Of a stretch of DNA of 64,000 bases, positions 34,468-42,818 are shown piece after piece. Position 1 is the first letter of the stretch. Each line of letters begins with the position of its first letter. The DNA comes from Pseudomonas fluorescens HK44 (lineage in GTDB: Bacteria > Pseudomonadota > Gammaproteobacteria > Pseudomonadales > Pseudomonadaceae). Under the pieces are notes generated by a model that did not search any database, was not told where the DNA came from, and worked only from the letters and a program-made list of their open reading frames with translations. The stretch is taken from NCBI RefSeq assembly GCF_000217955.3, contig NZ_AFOY02000028.1, forward strand, positions 24,691 through 88,690, read 5' to 3'. Made by a program: the position numbers and the translations under genes.

Positions 34468-35924
34468 GCAAGTCACTACTCTCTCTAGCCATCGCCGCGT
34501 TCGTGCTCGGTGGCTGCTCGCTGATACCGGATTATCAGCAGCCTGCCGCACCGATTGCGGCGCAATACCCAGAAGGTCCGGCGTATTCGCCGGCCCAGGC
34601 CGCAAGCCAGGCCGCCGCCGAACAAGGCTGGAAGCAGTTTTTCCGTGACCCGGCGCTGCAACAGCTGATCCAGACCGCTCTGGAGAACAACCGCGACCTG
34701 CGTGTCGCGGCGCTGAACATCGACGCCTTTGCGGCCCAATACCGCATCTCGCGCGCCGACCTGTTCCCGGCCGTCTCGGCGACCGGCACCGGCAGCCGTC
34801 AGCGGGTTCCGGCGCGGATGTCGCAAACCGGCAAAGAGGGCATCACCAGCTCCTACTCGGCCACCGTGGGCGTCAGCGCCTATGAACTCGACCTGTTCGG
34901 TCGCGTTCGCAGCCTGAACGAACAAGCGCTGCAATCGTACTTCGCCACTGAAGAAGCACGCCGTAGCACCCAGATCAGCCTGGTGGCCAGCGTGGCCAAC
35001 GCCTACCTGACCTGGCAGGCCGACAAGGAACAGCTGAAACTGTCCCAGGACACCCTCGCCACCTTCGAAGAAAGCTACCGGCTTACCGCCCGTAGCAACG
35101 AAGTCGGCGTGGCGTCGGCGCTGGACCTGAGCCAGTCGCGTACGGCCGTGGAAACTGCCCGGGTCCAACAGGCGAAATTCACTCGCTTGGTGGCTCAGGA
35201 TGAAAACAGTCTGGCGCTGCTGTTGGGCACCGGTTTACCGGCCAACCTGGCAGCGGGCAAACCGTTGTCCGATGACCTGCTCAGCGAAGTACCGGCCGGT
35301 CTGCCGTCCGACCTGCTGCAACGTCGCCCGGACATCCTTGAAGCCGAACACAAGCTCAAGGCTGCCAACGCCAACATCGGCGCGGCACGGGCAGCGTTCT
35401 TCCCGAGCATCAGCCTGACCGCCAATGCCGGCACCCTGAGCCCGGATCTCTCCGGTCTGTTCAAGGGGGGGTCGGGGACCTGGCTGTTCCAGCCACAAAT
35501 CAACCTGCCGATCTTCAATGCCGGCGCCCTGAGCGCCAGCCTGGATTACTCGAAAATCCAGAAAGACATCACGATCGCGCAGTACGAGAAGTCGATCCAG
35601 ACCGCCTTCCAGGAAGTCTCCGACGGCCTCGCCGCACGCCTGACCTTCAACGAACAGTTGCAGGCCCAGCGTGATCTGGTGGCCGCCAACCAGAATTACT
35701 ACCGCCTGGCCGAGCGTCGCTACCGCATCGGTGTCGACAGCAATCTGACCTTCCTCGACGCCCAGCGTCAGTTGTTCAGCGCGCAGCAATCGTTGATCAC
35801 CGACCGCCTGTCGCAACTGATCAGCGAAGTGAATCTGTACAAGGCACTGGGCGGTGGCTGGAACGCGCAAACCGCGAAGAACGAGCCGGTGAAAGAACAA
35901 GCACCGAAGCTGAAAATGTTCTGA
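34464..35924 (+). CDS. emhC: RND efflux outer-membrane channel EmhC (TtgC/OprM type)
   Basis: A 486-aa outer membrane factor with lipobox GGC (Cys18) and the two repeated NodT/OprM domains: ALNIDAFAAQYRISRADLFP, YELDLFGRVRSLNEQAL, LPSDLLQRRPDILEAEHKL, FQPQINLPIFNAG and LTFLDAQRQLFSAQQSL. It forms the TolC-like exit duct. It begins four bases inside emhB (ATGA overlap). A terminator follows. Confidence 0.95.
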   Translation: MSKSLLSLAIAAFVLGGCSLIPDYQQPAAPIAAQYPEGPAYSPAQAASQAAAEQGWKQFFRDPALQQLIQTALENNRDLRVAALNIDAFAAQYRISRADLFPAVSATGTGSRQRVPARMSQTGKEGITSSYSATVGVSAYELDLFGRVRSLNEQALQSYFATEEARRSTQISLVASVANAYLTWQADKEQLKLSQDTLATFEESYRLTARSNEVGVASALDLSQSRTAVETARVQQAKFTRLVAQDENSLALLLGTGLPANLAAGKPLSDDLLSEVPAGLPSDLLQRRPDILEAEHKLKAANANIGAARAAFFPSISLTANAGTLSPDLSGLFKGGSGTWLFQPQINLPIFNAGALSASLDYSKIQKDITIAQYEKSIQTAFQEVSDGLAARLTFNEQLQAQRDLVAANQNYYRLAERRYRIGVDSNLTFLDAQRQLFSAQQSLITDRLSQLISEVNLYKALGGGWNAQTAKNEPVKEQAPKLKMF

Positions 35925-35948
35925 TAGCAATGTTCTGAAGCAAAAACG

Positions 35949-35975
35949 AAGCCCACCATTTGGTGGGCTTTTTTT
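35949..35975 (+). terminator. Rho-independent terminator after emhC
   Basis: AAGCCCACCA, TT, TGGTGGGCTT, followed by a T-run to 35975. Confidence 0.85.
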
Positions 35976-36003
35976 GGGCTGTGTCCCGCGTAGGAGCCTG
36001 CGC

Positions 36004-36375
36004 CTACGTCGATTCAGGTGGATCGAGGTTATCCAGCGCCCGATTCACCGCCAACTCGGCCAGGGAAATCATCTGTTGAATCGCCAGCGCGGTATTGCGC
36101 TTGGGGCCTTCGAGCTCAAAGGCCAGATCGCTGGCCATGACATTGACCGAGGCGAGGGTTTCGCAGGCGTGGGCCAGCAGGGTTTCAGAGTCGACGTCGG
36201 GGGCGATGACGAAAATGCAGCCGGGGCGTCGGTCGGCTAACAATGTCTTGGTCTCAGGCAGTACCAGGTAGTGGTCGAGCGCACGGTGCGCGGCGGCGTG
36301 GAGTTCTTTTGAGTCGAGGGAGGCGTAGGGGGAAACGGGGTCGGTTTCAGGCGGATTTGGAGTGGCTTTGAACAT
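36004..36375 (-). CDS. DUF6124 family protein
   Basis: A 123-aa soluble protein of the Pseudomonas-specific DUF6124 (formerly DUF3077) family: MFKATPNPPETDPVSPY, LHAAAHRALDHYLVLPET, GCIFVIAPDVDSETLLAHAC and AELAVNRALDNLDP. Function unknown; helical, no signal. It has an AAGGA site nine bases upstream, and that site overlaps the stop of a short upstream frame (36388-36585). Confidence 0.83.
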   Translation of the reverse strand: MFKATPNPPETDPVSPYASLDSKELHAAAHRALDHYLVLPETKTLLADRRPGCIFVIAPDVDSETLLAHACETLASVNVMASDLAFELEGPKRNTALAIQQMISLAELAVNRALDNLDPPEST

Positions 36376-36387
36376 GGTATTGGGTCC

Positions 36388-36585
36388 TTAAGGTTGGAGC
36401 TGCCACCACTTCGCGACTAAACAAAGGGTGGCGGCTGTACGCAGGTTAGTCGACCGGGGACCCAAGGAAATCCGGCGCGCCGAAGCGCCCTGCGCACAGC
36501 CACCATCAAGTGCAGGGATAAAGAATACCTGACTGATTGTTGCGTGATGCGCCTTGGAGAACCGCGAGCGACTAAACCCGATCAC
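36388..36585 (-). CDS. Short upstream frame of the DUF6124 gene (possible leader)
   Basis: A 65-codon frame from ATG to a TAA that overlaps the ribosome site (TAAGGA) of the DUF6124 gene, so translation could be coupled. It ends in LCLVAKWWQLQP. The protein has no signal peptide or fold I recognise. From memory, similar frames precede other DUF6124 genes in Pseudomonas, which may mean a conserved leader or RNA element rather than a protein. Weakly supported. Confidence 0.25.
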   Translation of the reverse strand: MIGFSRSRFSKAHHATISQVFFIPALDGGCAQGASARRISLGPRSTNLRTAATLCLVAKWWQLQP

Positions 36586-36774
36586 TGATAATCAGCGACA
36601 CGAAAACAATAGAGGCGACGCCCAAAGCGCACAAGCCGGCGGATTCTGGCGCAGGTGTAGGCCGTGACGCAAGGCGTTGTAGCTTCTGATGGGCACTACG
36701 TAGGCAAGCTTAAACACCCGTAGCTAGCCTTCATCACCGTTTTTTGGGGGACCCATTTCAAATGACAGAACGCC

Positions 36775-38748
36775 TCACCCTCCAACCCCATTGACCAGAA
36801 ACACCGGCTCCTCCAGATAGTTGAGTCCCAGCCGGTTTTCGAACAGTTCATCGCGTAATGCCGCGGTGGTGAAACAGCCCAGCCCAAGGGCGGTGGCCAC
36901 CAGTGAAAAGGTCTGACTCAGATGCCCCACATCCATCAACGCCACTCGCAGTGCCCGGCTGAACTCGTACTTCCAGGCCATCCGCTCGACCCGCGCCGTG
37001 GACACAAACACTGCCGCTGCGTCCTTGATCCACGGCTGTTCACCACAGGCTTCGCTGATCCAGACTCGCGGGTCTTCCCGTGACAGCAGCTCAAGCCCGT
37101 GGCGGCGTACCGAATAGTGGTAAAGACCGCGTTCGAAACCTTGCACATTCATCAGCACCGCATACACCTCGGTGCCCTGCAGCGAACCGCCGGCCGGTGA
37201 GGTTTTCTTCAGGAAATAATCCCCCATGCGGTTCTGCTCCATGACCGTCGCGCCCCAGGTGTAGTAGAGCAACAGGGACAATCGCTGCGCGCTCAACGGC
37301 TGGTCACTGAAGGTTCGCGACGTGCGGCGCTCGCACAGCGAGTCGAGCAATGTCGATTGGGCGATCGCGCAGGAAGGCGCCAGCAGCGGGTTTTCCAGGG
37401 CAACGAAAGGATGGGAGAAATAATCCTTGAACGCCGACGGCTGGCGTCGCGCCGAGGCCTTTTGCTCAAGCTGCGTTTCCAGGTCGCTGACGCTGATGTA
37501 GGGCGTATGCGACCCGGTCCGGGTGCTCAGGTAAAACTCCAGCGCCGCGTCCCAATGGGCCCAAAGGCTGGCCGGCTGGCTACGCTCAACGCAAGTGTCA
37601 GTGTCAGAGGGCGTCTCGACCGGTTGCAGGACACCCTGGCTGATCAGTTCCCGCAGGAACGCCAGGTTGTCGTCCTGCTCGGGACTCTGCAAAACACCCG
37701 GCAGCAACAAGGCACTGCCCAGTGTCTGGGGAGTCAGGAAGTGGCGCAGCAACGGCAGAAACTTCACACCGAATTCCAGACTCAGGTCCCACTGCCGATC
37801 CCGGATAAAAAACGATGCCGAGCCGACGCTGAGCCAGGTGCTTTCCCTGAGTTTCAACAGGGTTTGCGCCCCCTGCTCGAGTTGCGTTTGCGGCTCCTGC
37901 CGGGCAAAACCCCGCCAGTACAAGGCCTTGGGCCGAAGGGACTTGATGGCCGTGATCAACGTCAACAATTCTGCATCATCGGTTTTGCGGGAAATATCCC
38001 ACTCAAGGGTGATCGCTTTCACCGGCGATGAATCAAACAAGTGACGCAAGATGTCCCAATCCCGCCGCGGATGGCCGGTATGTATTTCAATCAGCCGGTC
38101 CAGCGGCAACGAACGCAAGTAGTTGTTCAGGTCGTAACCCAGGGTTCTGGCGGTCGCGATCGCGCTGTCGAGGTCCAGCAGAAAGCCCGAGCCACTGCGT
38201 TCCACCACCCTGGAGATGAACGCGCCTTCAGATGGTTCTTGTGCATCGTGCAACGAAAACAACCGTGGCGCGTTTTCAAGCACCAGTGGCGTTGCCGTGA
38301 GGTCACGCAATTCGATGGCGTTGGCCACCACCGTGTCAGCCACCTCTTGGGCCAGAGTCGGCAAAATGAAATGCTGAGTGTCGCCACCGTGGAACCGCGA
38401 CCAGGAAATATGCTCAGCCAACCAGGGTGAGCGGGTTTTCTCGCACAGCCGCCGAGTCATTTGCAAAAACTCGCGGTCCATCGCGATGCCCACGCTGCCC
38501 AAGGACAAACTGGAAGAATGCAGCAAGCTCGGTACTTGCACAGCGAGCTCAAGCAGACGCGGTTCCAGAATGCAGTGCGTCGGCTGAAACTCGACGTAAT
38601 CGAAGGGCAGCAAGCCCTCGGCGAGAATCCGTTCGACGGTCGGGTCGAGCCCCTCCCACGATAACTCACCCTGAGGCGTGCGCCGTGGCAAATGGTATTC
38701 CAGCCCGACGCCGGCCTCGGGAAATTGCGAAGCATCAAACATCGCCAT
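36775..38748 (-). CDS. MNIO (DUF692)-nitroreductase fusion, RiPP maturase
   Basis: A 657-aa fusion. Residues 1-255 form a DUF692/MNIO TIM-barrel with candidate iron ligands: His77 (LLHSSS), His113 (AEHISWS), Glu158-Asn159 (VLENAP), Asp192 (LLDLDSA), His223/His226 (EIHTGH) and Glu249 (TLEWD). The usual D-x-N-N stretch reads D-L-D-S. Residues about 300-380 look like a winged helix and could be a peptide-recognition domain. Residues 470-657 are a SagB/McbC-like FMN nitroreductase: RRTSRTFSDQPLS, SPAGGSLQGTEVYAV and SRALRVALMDVGHLSQ. MNIO enzymes oxidise Cys, Asn or Asp residues of peptides; SagB-type enzymes are FMN oxidases. A strong GGAGG site precedes it. Last gene of the presumed RiPP operon. 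Confidence 0.85.
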   Translation of the reverse strand: MAMFDASQFPEAGVGLEYHLPRRTPQGELSWEGLDPTVERILAEGLLPFDYVEFQPTHCILEPRLLELAVQVPSLLHSSSLSLGSVGIAMDREFLQMTRRLCEKTRSPWLAEHISWSRFHGGDTQHFILPTLAQEVADTVVANAIELRDLTATPLVLENAPRLFSLHDAQEPSEGAFISRVVERSGSGFLLDLDSAIATARTLGYDLNNYLRSLPLDRLIEIHTGHPRRDWDILRHLFDSSPVKAITLEWDISRKTDDAELLTLITAIKSLRPKALYWRGFARQEPQTQLEQGAQTLLKLRESTWLSVGSASFFIRDRQWDLSLEFGVKFLPLLRHFLTPQTLGSALLLPGVLQSPEQDDNLAFLRELISQGVLQPVETPSDTDTCVERSQPASLWAHWDAALEFYLSTRTGSHTPYISVSDLETQLEQKASARRQPSAFKDYFSHPFVALENPLLAPSCAIAQSTLLDSLCERRTSRTFSDQPLSAQRLSLLLYYTWGATVMEQNRMGDYFLKKTSPAGGSLQGTEVYAVLMNVQGFERGLYHYSVRRHGLELLSREDPRVWISEACGEQPWIKDAAAVFVSTARVERMAWKYEFSRALRVALMDVGHLSQTFSLVATALGLGCFTTAALRDELFENRLGLNYLEEPVFLVNGVGG

Positions 38749-38764
38749 GTCCGCCTCCCTGGCG

Positions 38765-39925
38765 TTAACCGGTCAGGCCCAGCATGCGTTTAGCCCCTGC
38801 CGCAGCCCCCGATATCGCCAACAACCCGGCGTGCTGACTTTCCAGCGCTCTGACTTCTTGAACCAGGTTTTCCAGCAGTTGGCGCCCTTGAGGGGTGAAA
38901 TCGGTGCTGGCTTCGAAATCGGGCAACGCCTTGATCAAGCCTTGCAGGATGAACACCAGGCGCTTTTGCGCCCGCTGCAGTTCATGGGACGAGCGCGAAC
39001 GAACCCGCTCCAGGTATTTGACCAACGCGACGTACACGAAAAACGCATGGAAATAGCCATAGAGGTCACGCTTCTGCCCCGACCACGGCAAGGTGAACAA
39101 CGCCTCCCGCGAGGTCTCATCCTTGACGACCGGGCACACTTCGACAATGTTGTAGAGCAATTGATGAGTCGCCTCATGCACCAGCGACTCTTCCAGGTCG
39201 AGTATTGAATCATCCCGGTTCGATACGAGGATGATCCCGGTGAAGCGCGAAGCCGAACAGCTTCGAAATGAACCATCGGGTAAATAACAGATGGACTTGA
39301 CCAGTTTTCTAAACTGTTCACGACAGGCGGGCCACGTGTGCTCTATCCGCAACAGCGCAATATTCACCACATCGCAAAAGAAACTCACGGAATGACCATG
39401 ACGCTCCAATTGTTTACGGGTCGCTTCATCCCCCGGAAATTCATAACTGGGCGGCGCCACTCTCGTCACCAACGGATCAACATCAAACTGATACACCGGG
39501 GGACAATAATCATTCATGTGAACACTGTCGTTTTTTTTCACCCGCGCCAGCATCAGTGGGAACTCGATCAACATTTGCTCTAACGCTTCAGTATTCGCCG
39601 CCTTTTTCGTGATGACCAGGTTGGCATAATGAGCAGTCAATACACTCCACACTTGAAACACCGGATCATTAATAATCACGCGCTGCTCGCGGGTCGGCGG
39701 CACGATAAGATTAAACGCCTGCTCGAAAAACTCCGCCAGCTGCGGAGCATTGGGAAATAGTTGAAAAAGTTCGGTGTACAGCGCAACAAAGCTTGTGTAG
39801 CGATTGCGACTGACACGTTCCAGCAATACCTCAAATCGTGAAAGCTCCGTGTCCGGCAGGAATGTCGTGCCCTGAAACAACTCGTCATCGGATAGCTCAC
39901 GCAGACCACTGTTCCCGATTTCCAT
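38765..39925 (-). CDS. HExxH-motif peptide-modification protein (peptide beta-hydroxylase type)
   Basis: A 386-aa cytoplasmic protein with a HExxH motif H250-E251-A-T-H254 in the segment ESLVHEATHQLLYN, followed by LPWSGQKRDLYGYFHAFF (His293), the arrangement of aKG-HExxH-type peptide hydroxylases found in RiPP clusters. Those use Fe(II) and 2-oxoglutarate to hydroxylate side chains. A zinc peptidase is the alternative. Sixteen bases separate it from the MNIO fusion downstream and 14 from the GNAT gene upstream. Confidence 0.75.
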   Translation of the reverse strand: MEIGNSGLRELSDDELFQGTTFLPDTELSRFEVLLERVSRNRYTSFVALYTELFQLFPNAPQLAEFFEQAFNLIVPPTREQRVIINDPVFQVWSVLTAHYANLVITKKAANTEALEQMLIEFPLMLARVKKNDSVHMNDYCPPVYQFDVDPLVTRVAPPSYEFPGDEATRKQLERHGHSVSFFCDVVNIALLRIEHTWPACREQFRKLVKSICYLPDGSFRSCSASRFTGIILVSNRDDSILDLEESLVHEATHQLLYNIVEVCPVVKDETSREALFTLPWSGQKRDLYGYFHAFFVYVALVKYLERVRSRSSHELQRAQKRLVFILQGLIKALPDFEASTDFTPQGRQLLENLVQEVRALESQHAGLLAISGAAAGAKRMLGLTG

Positions 39926-39939
39926 TTTTCAACCTTCCC

Positions 39940-40416
39940 TTAGGTAGGCGGCAACGGCTTCGCCATCGTCAGACTGGCGACGCCATACCCTGATTGTTCA
40001 TAAAGACGACGCGCCGCATCGTTGCGACCAAAGACATGCAGTCGCACTTCTTCGCATCCCGCCTGGCGTGCCCATGACTCGAGGGCCGACAGTGATTGTT
40101 TTGCATAACCCCGGCGGCGCTCTCCGGGGTCAATGTAAATGTCCAGAATGAAGGCACTCTTGCCGGCACAGGTGTGTCGCTCGGCGACCCACAACTCGCC
40201 AATGCGACGCGCTTGATCCTTGATCACCCAGAGTTGGTTTTTTTCAGTCAACCGCCCTTGCGGCAACAATTGCTCGAAGACACTACGGGCCCTTTGCCCG
40301 GCCTCCTCATGGGCCCACTCCCCCGCGACGACCATACCGTCACCATATTCAGCAACGGCTCTTTCGGCGAACGTTGCAAAGTCCGCGTTATCCATTGGAG
40401 CCAAGGTGACAGACAT
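39940..40416 (-). CDS. GNAT family N-acetyltransferase in RiPP cluster
   Basis: A 158-aa GNAT protein with the acetyl-CoA-binding signature IDPGERRRGYAKQSLSALES (residues about 103-122) and the C-terminal VFGRNDAARRLYEQSGYG. It may acetylate the modified peptide, giving self-protection or final tailoring, but the substrate is not known. It is the first enzyme gene after the precursor, behind a strong hairpin. Confidence 0.8.
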   Translation of the reverse strand: MSVTLAPMDNADFATFAERAVAEYGDGMVVAGEWAHEEAGQRARSVFEQLLPQGRLTEKNQLWVIKDQARRIGELWVAERHTCAGKSAFILDIYIDPGERRRGYAKQSLSALESWARQAGCEEVRLHVFGRNDAARRLYEQSGYGVASLTMAKPLPPT

Positions 40417-40465
40417 GAGTCATTCACTCCGCGCTCGACCGCTGTGCCTCATGACATTTCATAAA

Positions 40466-40518
40466 GCCATTCGGCGTACCTGCGTGAAAGACCCACCTTT
40501 CGGGGTACGCCAAATGGC
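40466..40518 (-). terminator. Strong hairpin between precursor gene and enzymes
   Basis: Arms 40466-40480 and 40504-40518 are complementary at 14 of 15 positions (GCCATTCGGCGTACC against GGTACGCCAAATGGC) around a 23-base loop. No T-run follows. It is typical of partial terminators or RNA-stabilising hairpins that keep precursor peptide levels above enzyme levels. Confidence 0.7.
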
Positions 40519-40529
40519 ATCACCGGCCG

Positions 40530-40787
40530 TTAATCCATGCGCGCTTGCTGTTGCTGGGTATCAAATATGGCACGCGTCCCCAGATTACTTCGAATACCGG
40601 CAGAGGCGGCTGACAGTTTTGCAGCATCAATGCCTTTAACCGCCGCAATTTCATCAGCACTTAGATGCACACCAATATTTTTAGCTGCCGTGGCAGGATC
40701 ATTGTGAAGTGCATCGGCAAACCCCGGATCCAGCACGGCACGTCCAACAACCGTGGCCAAGGTTTGCTGATTGACTTTATTGCTCAT
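40530..40787 (-). CDS. RiPP precursor peptide, NHLP/Os1348-like leader
   Basis: An 85-aa peptide. The leader (about 1-65) has helical segments QQTLATVVGRAVLDPGFADA, LHNDPATAAKNIGVHL and SADEIAAVKGIDAA, like the nitrile-hydratase-derived NHLP/Os1348 leaders. A Gly-containing SAGIRSNLG region leads into the presumed core GTRAIFDTQQQQARMD, ending in Asp85. There are no Cys, Ser or Thr clusters for lanthionine or azole chemistry, so Asp, Asn, His-free oxidation by MNIO or HExxH is likelier. The start at 40787 has a perfect AAGGAG site; the longer frame upstream is not used. Confidence 0.75.
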   Translation of the reverse strand: MSNKVNQQTLATVVGRAVLDPGFADALHNDPATAAKNIGVHLSADEIAAVKGIDAAKLSAASAGIRSNLGTRAIFDTQQQQARMD

Positions 40788-41405
40788 GGTACTTCTCCTT
40801 GTTATTTCGGCATGACGAAAAATGCACCCCTGACGAAGCATGAAACTTTCCCTTGCCCGCCCTGAGGACTTTGAATATAGCAAGGCCACTGTTCTTTTCC
40901 AGCCATACCCACGGATCCCTTTAAACCGTTTCACGATAATCGACAACACCGTTTCTTAAGGTTAACTGGCGATTATCAATAGCCGTTTAATGACAACAAG
41001 AACTGTAGGAAAGCGCTTACAACCAAAGCAATAAATACTTCTACTTAATATCAACCCACACACAGGCGCGCCATTAATAGATCACACAACCCGGCCCTCA
41101 CTATTGACCCGGATAACCTGGGGATTTAATTAACAATGTTCCATGCACCAGCCCCTCGACAGGCATCTATTAGTGTTCGATTATCGCCCAAAACCCGGTA
41201 CGCCCGATTGAATCCCTCCATTGATCCCCCGCACCATTCCCCACCGACAAGAACCAATAACAACAGGTCCGGCACCATGACTGCACACCCTACCCGCTCC
41301 GGCTGATCTCTCCCGTTCGTTGACCCGAATTCGAATTTTTGTCTGCAACCCCTTGGTTGCGGCTGCGTCCTGCTTCATCCCTAACAATTAGAGAGACCCG
41401 ACTTC
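40788..41405. other. Divergent intergenic region between RiPP precursor and OprD porin
   Basis: 618 AT-rich bases without a supported gene. A TATATT on the minus strand (40874-40879) is a possible -10 of the precursor promoter, with a poor -35. A PcaR-box-like site lies at 41174-41188 for the porin. The 68-codon minus frame at 41181-41387 has no support. Confidence 0.6.
41174..41188 (+). promoter_or_regulatory. PcaR-box-like site upstream of OprD porin
   Basis: GTTCGATTATCGCCC, close to the PcaR site GTTCGATAATCGCAC. It lies 218 bases before the porin gene and links the porin to pca regulation. Confidence 0.6.
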
Positions 41406-42668
41406 ATGAAGCCTTCCACCTGTGCAAAACAGCTTTTGCCGACTCTATTGACCACCGCACTGGTCAGCGCAGCCCTCCCGGCGCTAGCCGAAGAGTCGGG
41501 TTTTCTAGACGGCGCCCAAGCCAACCTGAACCTGCGCAACTTCTACTTCAACCGCAACTTCACCAACCCGACCCATGCGCAGGGCACGGCGGCAGAATGG
41601 ACGCAAAGCTTCATCCTCGATGCCAAATCCGGGTTCACCCAGGGCACCGTCGGTTTCGGCATGGACGTATTGGGCCTGTACTCGGTGAAACTCGATGGTG
41701 GACGCGGCACTGGCGGGACGCAGCTGCTGCCGCTGGACCACGATGGTCGCCCCGCCGATAACTTCGGACGTCTGGGCGTGGCGTTCAAGGCGAAGCTTTC
41801 CAAGACCGAGTTGAAAGTCGGTGAATGGATGCCGGTGTTGCCGATCCTGCGCTCGGACGATGGACGCTCGTTGCCCCAGACGTTTCGCGGCGGCCAGGTC
41901 ACCTCGAAGGAAATCGACGGCCTGACGCTCTACGGCGGTCAAATGCGCGGCAACAGCCCGCGTGACGACAGCAGCATGAGTGACATGTCGATGACCGGCA
42001 AACCCGCCGTCACGTCCGACCGTTTCAACTTTGAGGGCGCCGAATACAGCTTTAACGACAAGCGCACGCAAATCGGGGTGTGGAATGCCCAGCTCAAGGA
42101 CATCTACAGCCAGCAATTTATCAACCTGGTCCACACCCAGCCACTGGGCGACTGGACGCTGGGCGCCAACCTTGGCTTCTTCTATGGCAAGGAAGATGGC
42201 AGCGCACGGGCCGGCGACCTCGATAACAAAACCTGGTCCGGGCTGTTCTCGGCCAAATATGGCGGCAACACCTTCTATGTCGGCTTGCAGAAGCTCACCG
42301 GCGACAATGCCTGGATGCGGGTCAACGGCACCAGCGGCGGGACGCTGGCCAACGACAGTTACAATTCGAGCTACGACAACGCCCGGGAGAAATCCTGGCA
42401 ACTGCGCCACGACTACAACTTCGCTGCCGCCGGTATTCCCGGCCTGACCCTGATGAACCGCTATATCAGCGGCGACAACGTGCACACCGGGACCGTCACC
42501 AACGGCAAGGAATGGGGCCGCGAGAGCGAAATCGGCTACACCGTGCAAAGCGGTAGCCTGAAAAACCTCAACGTCAGGTGGCGCAACTCGACCATGCGCC
42601 GGGACTACAGCAACAATGAGTTCGACGAAAACCGCCTGATCGTCAGCTATCCGATCAGCCTGCTCTGA
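41406..42668 (+). CDS. OprD family outer-membrane porin linked to pca genes
   Basis: A 420-aa protein with signal peptide (about 1-28, ending LPALA-EES) and an 18-strand OprD barrel: SGFLDGAQANLNLRNFYFNR, DFGRLGVAFKAKLS, LKVGEWMPVLPILRSDDG, RSLPQTFRGGQV and a final strand ENRLIVSYPISLL. OprD/OpdK-type porins admit aromatic acids. The position beside pcaC and the PcaR box suggest protocatechuate or 4-hydroxybenzoate uptake, as for the BenF-like porin next to the P. putida pca cluster. Confidence 0.9.
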   Translation: MKPSTCAKQLLPTLLTTALVSAALPALAEESGFLDGAQANLNLRNFYFNRNFTNPTHAQGTAAEWTQSFILDAKSGFTQGTVGFGMDVLGLYSVKLDGGRGTGGTQLLPLDHDGRPADNFGRLGVAFKAKLSKTELKVGEWMPVLPILRSDDGRSLPQTFRGGQVTSKEIDGLTLYGGQMRGNSPRDDSSMSDMSMTGKPAVTSDRFNFEGAEYSFNDKRTQIGVWNAQLKDIYSQQFINLVHTQPLGDWTLGANLGFFYGKEDGSARAGDLDNKTWSGLFSAKYGGNTFYVGLQKLTGDNAWMRVNGTSGGTLANDSYNSSYDNAREKSWQLRHDYNFAAAGIPGLTLMNRYISGDNVHTGTVTNGKEWGRESEIGYTVQSGSLKNLNVRWRNSTMRRDYSNNEFDENRLIVSYPISLL

Positions 42669-42818
42669 CGCGATAAAAATACCGCAAGGACATGAACCGT
42701 TCAGCACCGTTATGCTCCTATGGAGACTTCCATAGGAGCGATGGTCTTGCGCGTGGTAAATAATTGCGCGCTGACGGCCTGCGCTCATCCTGATCTATCG
42801 CGGGCCAAGCCAAAAAAC

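Noticed and set aside
36688..36887. Short minus frame overlapping the end of the MNIO fusion
   Set aside because: Overlaps the nitroreductase domain in another frame; no support.
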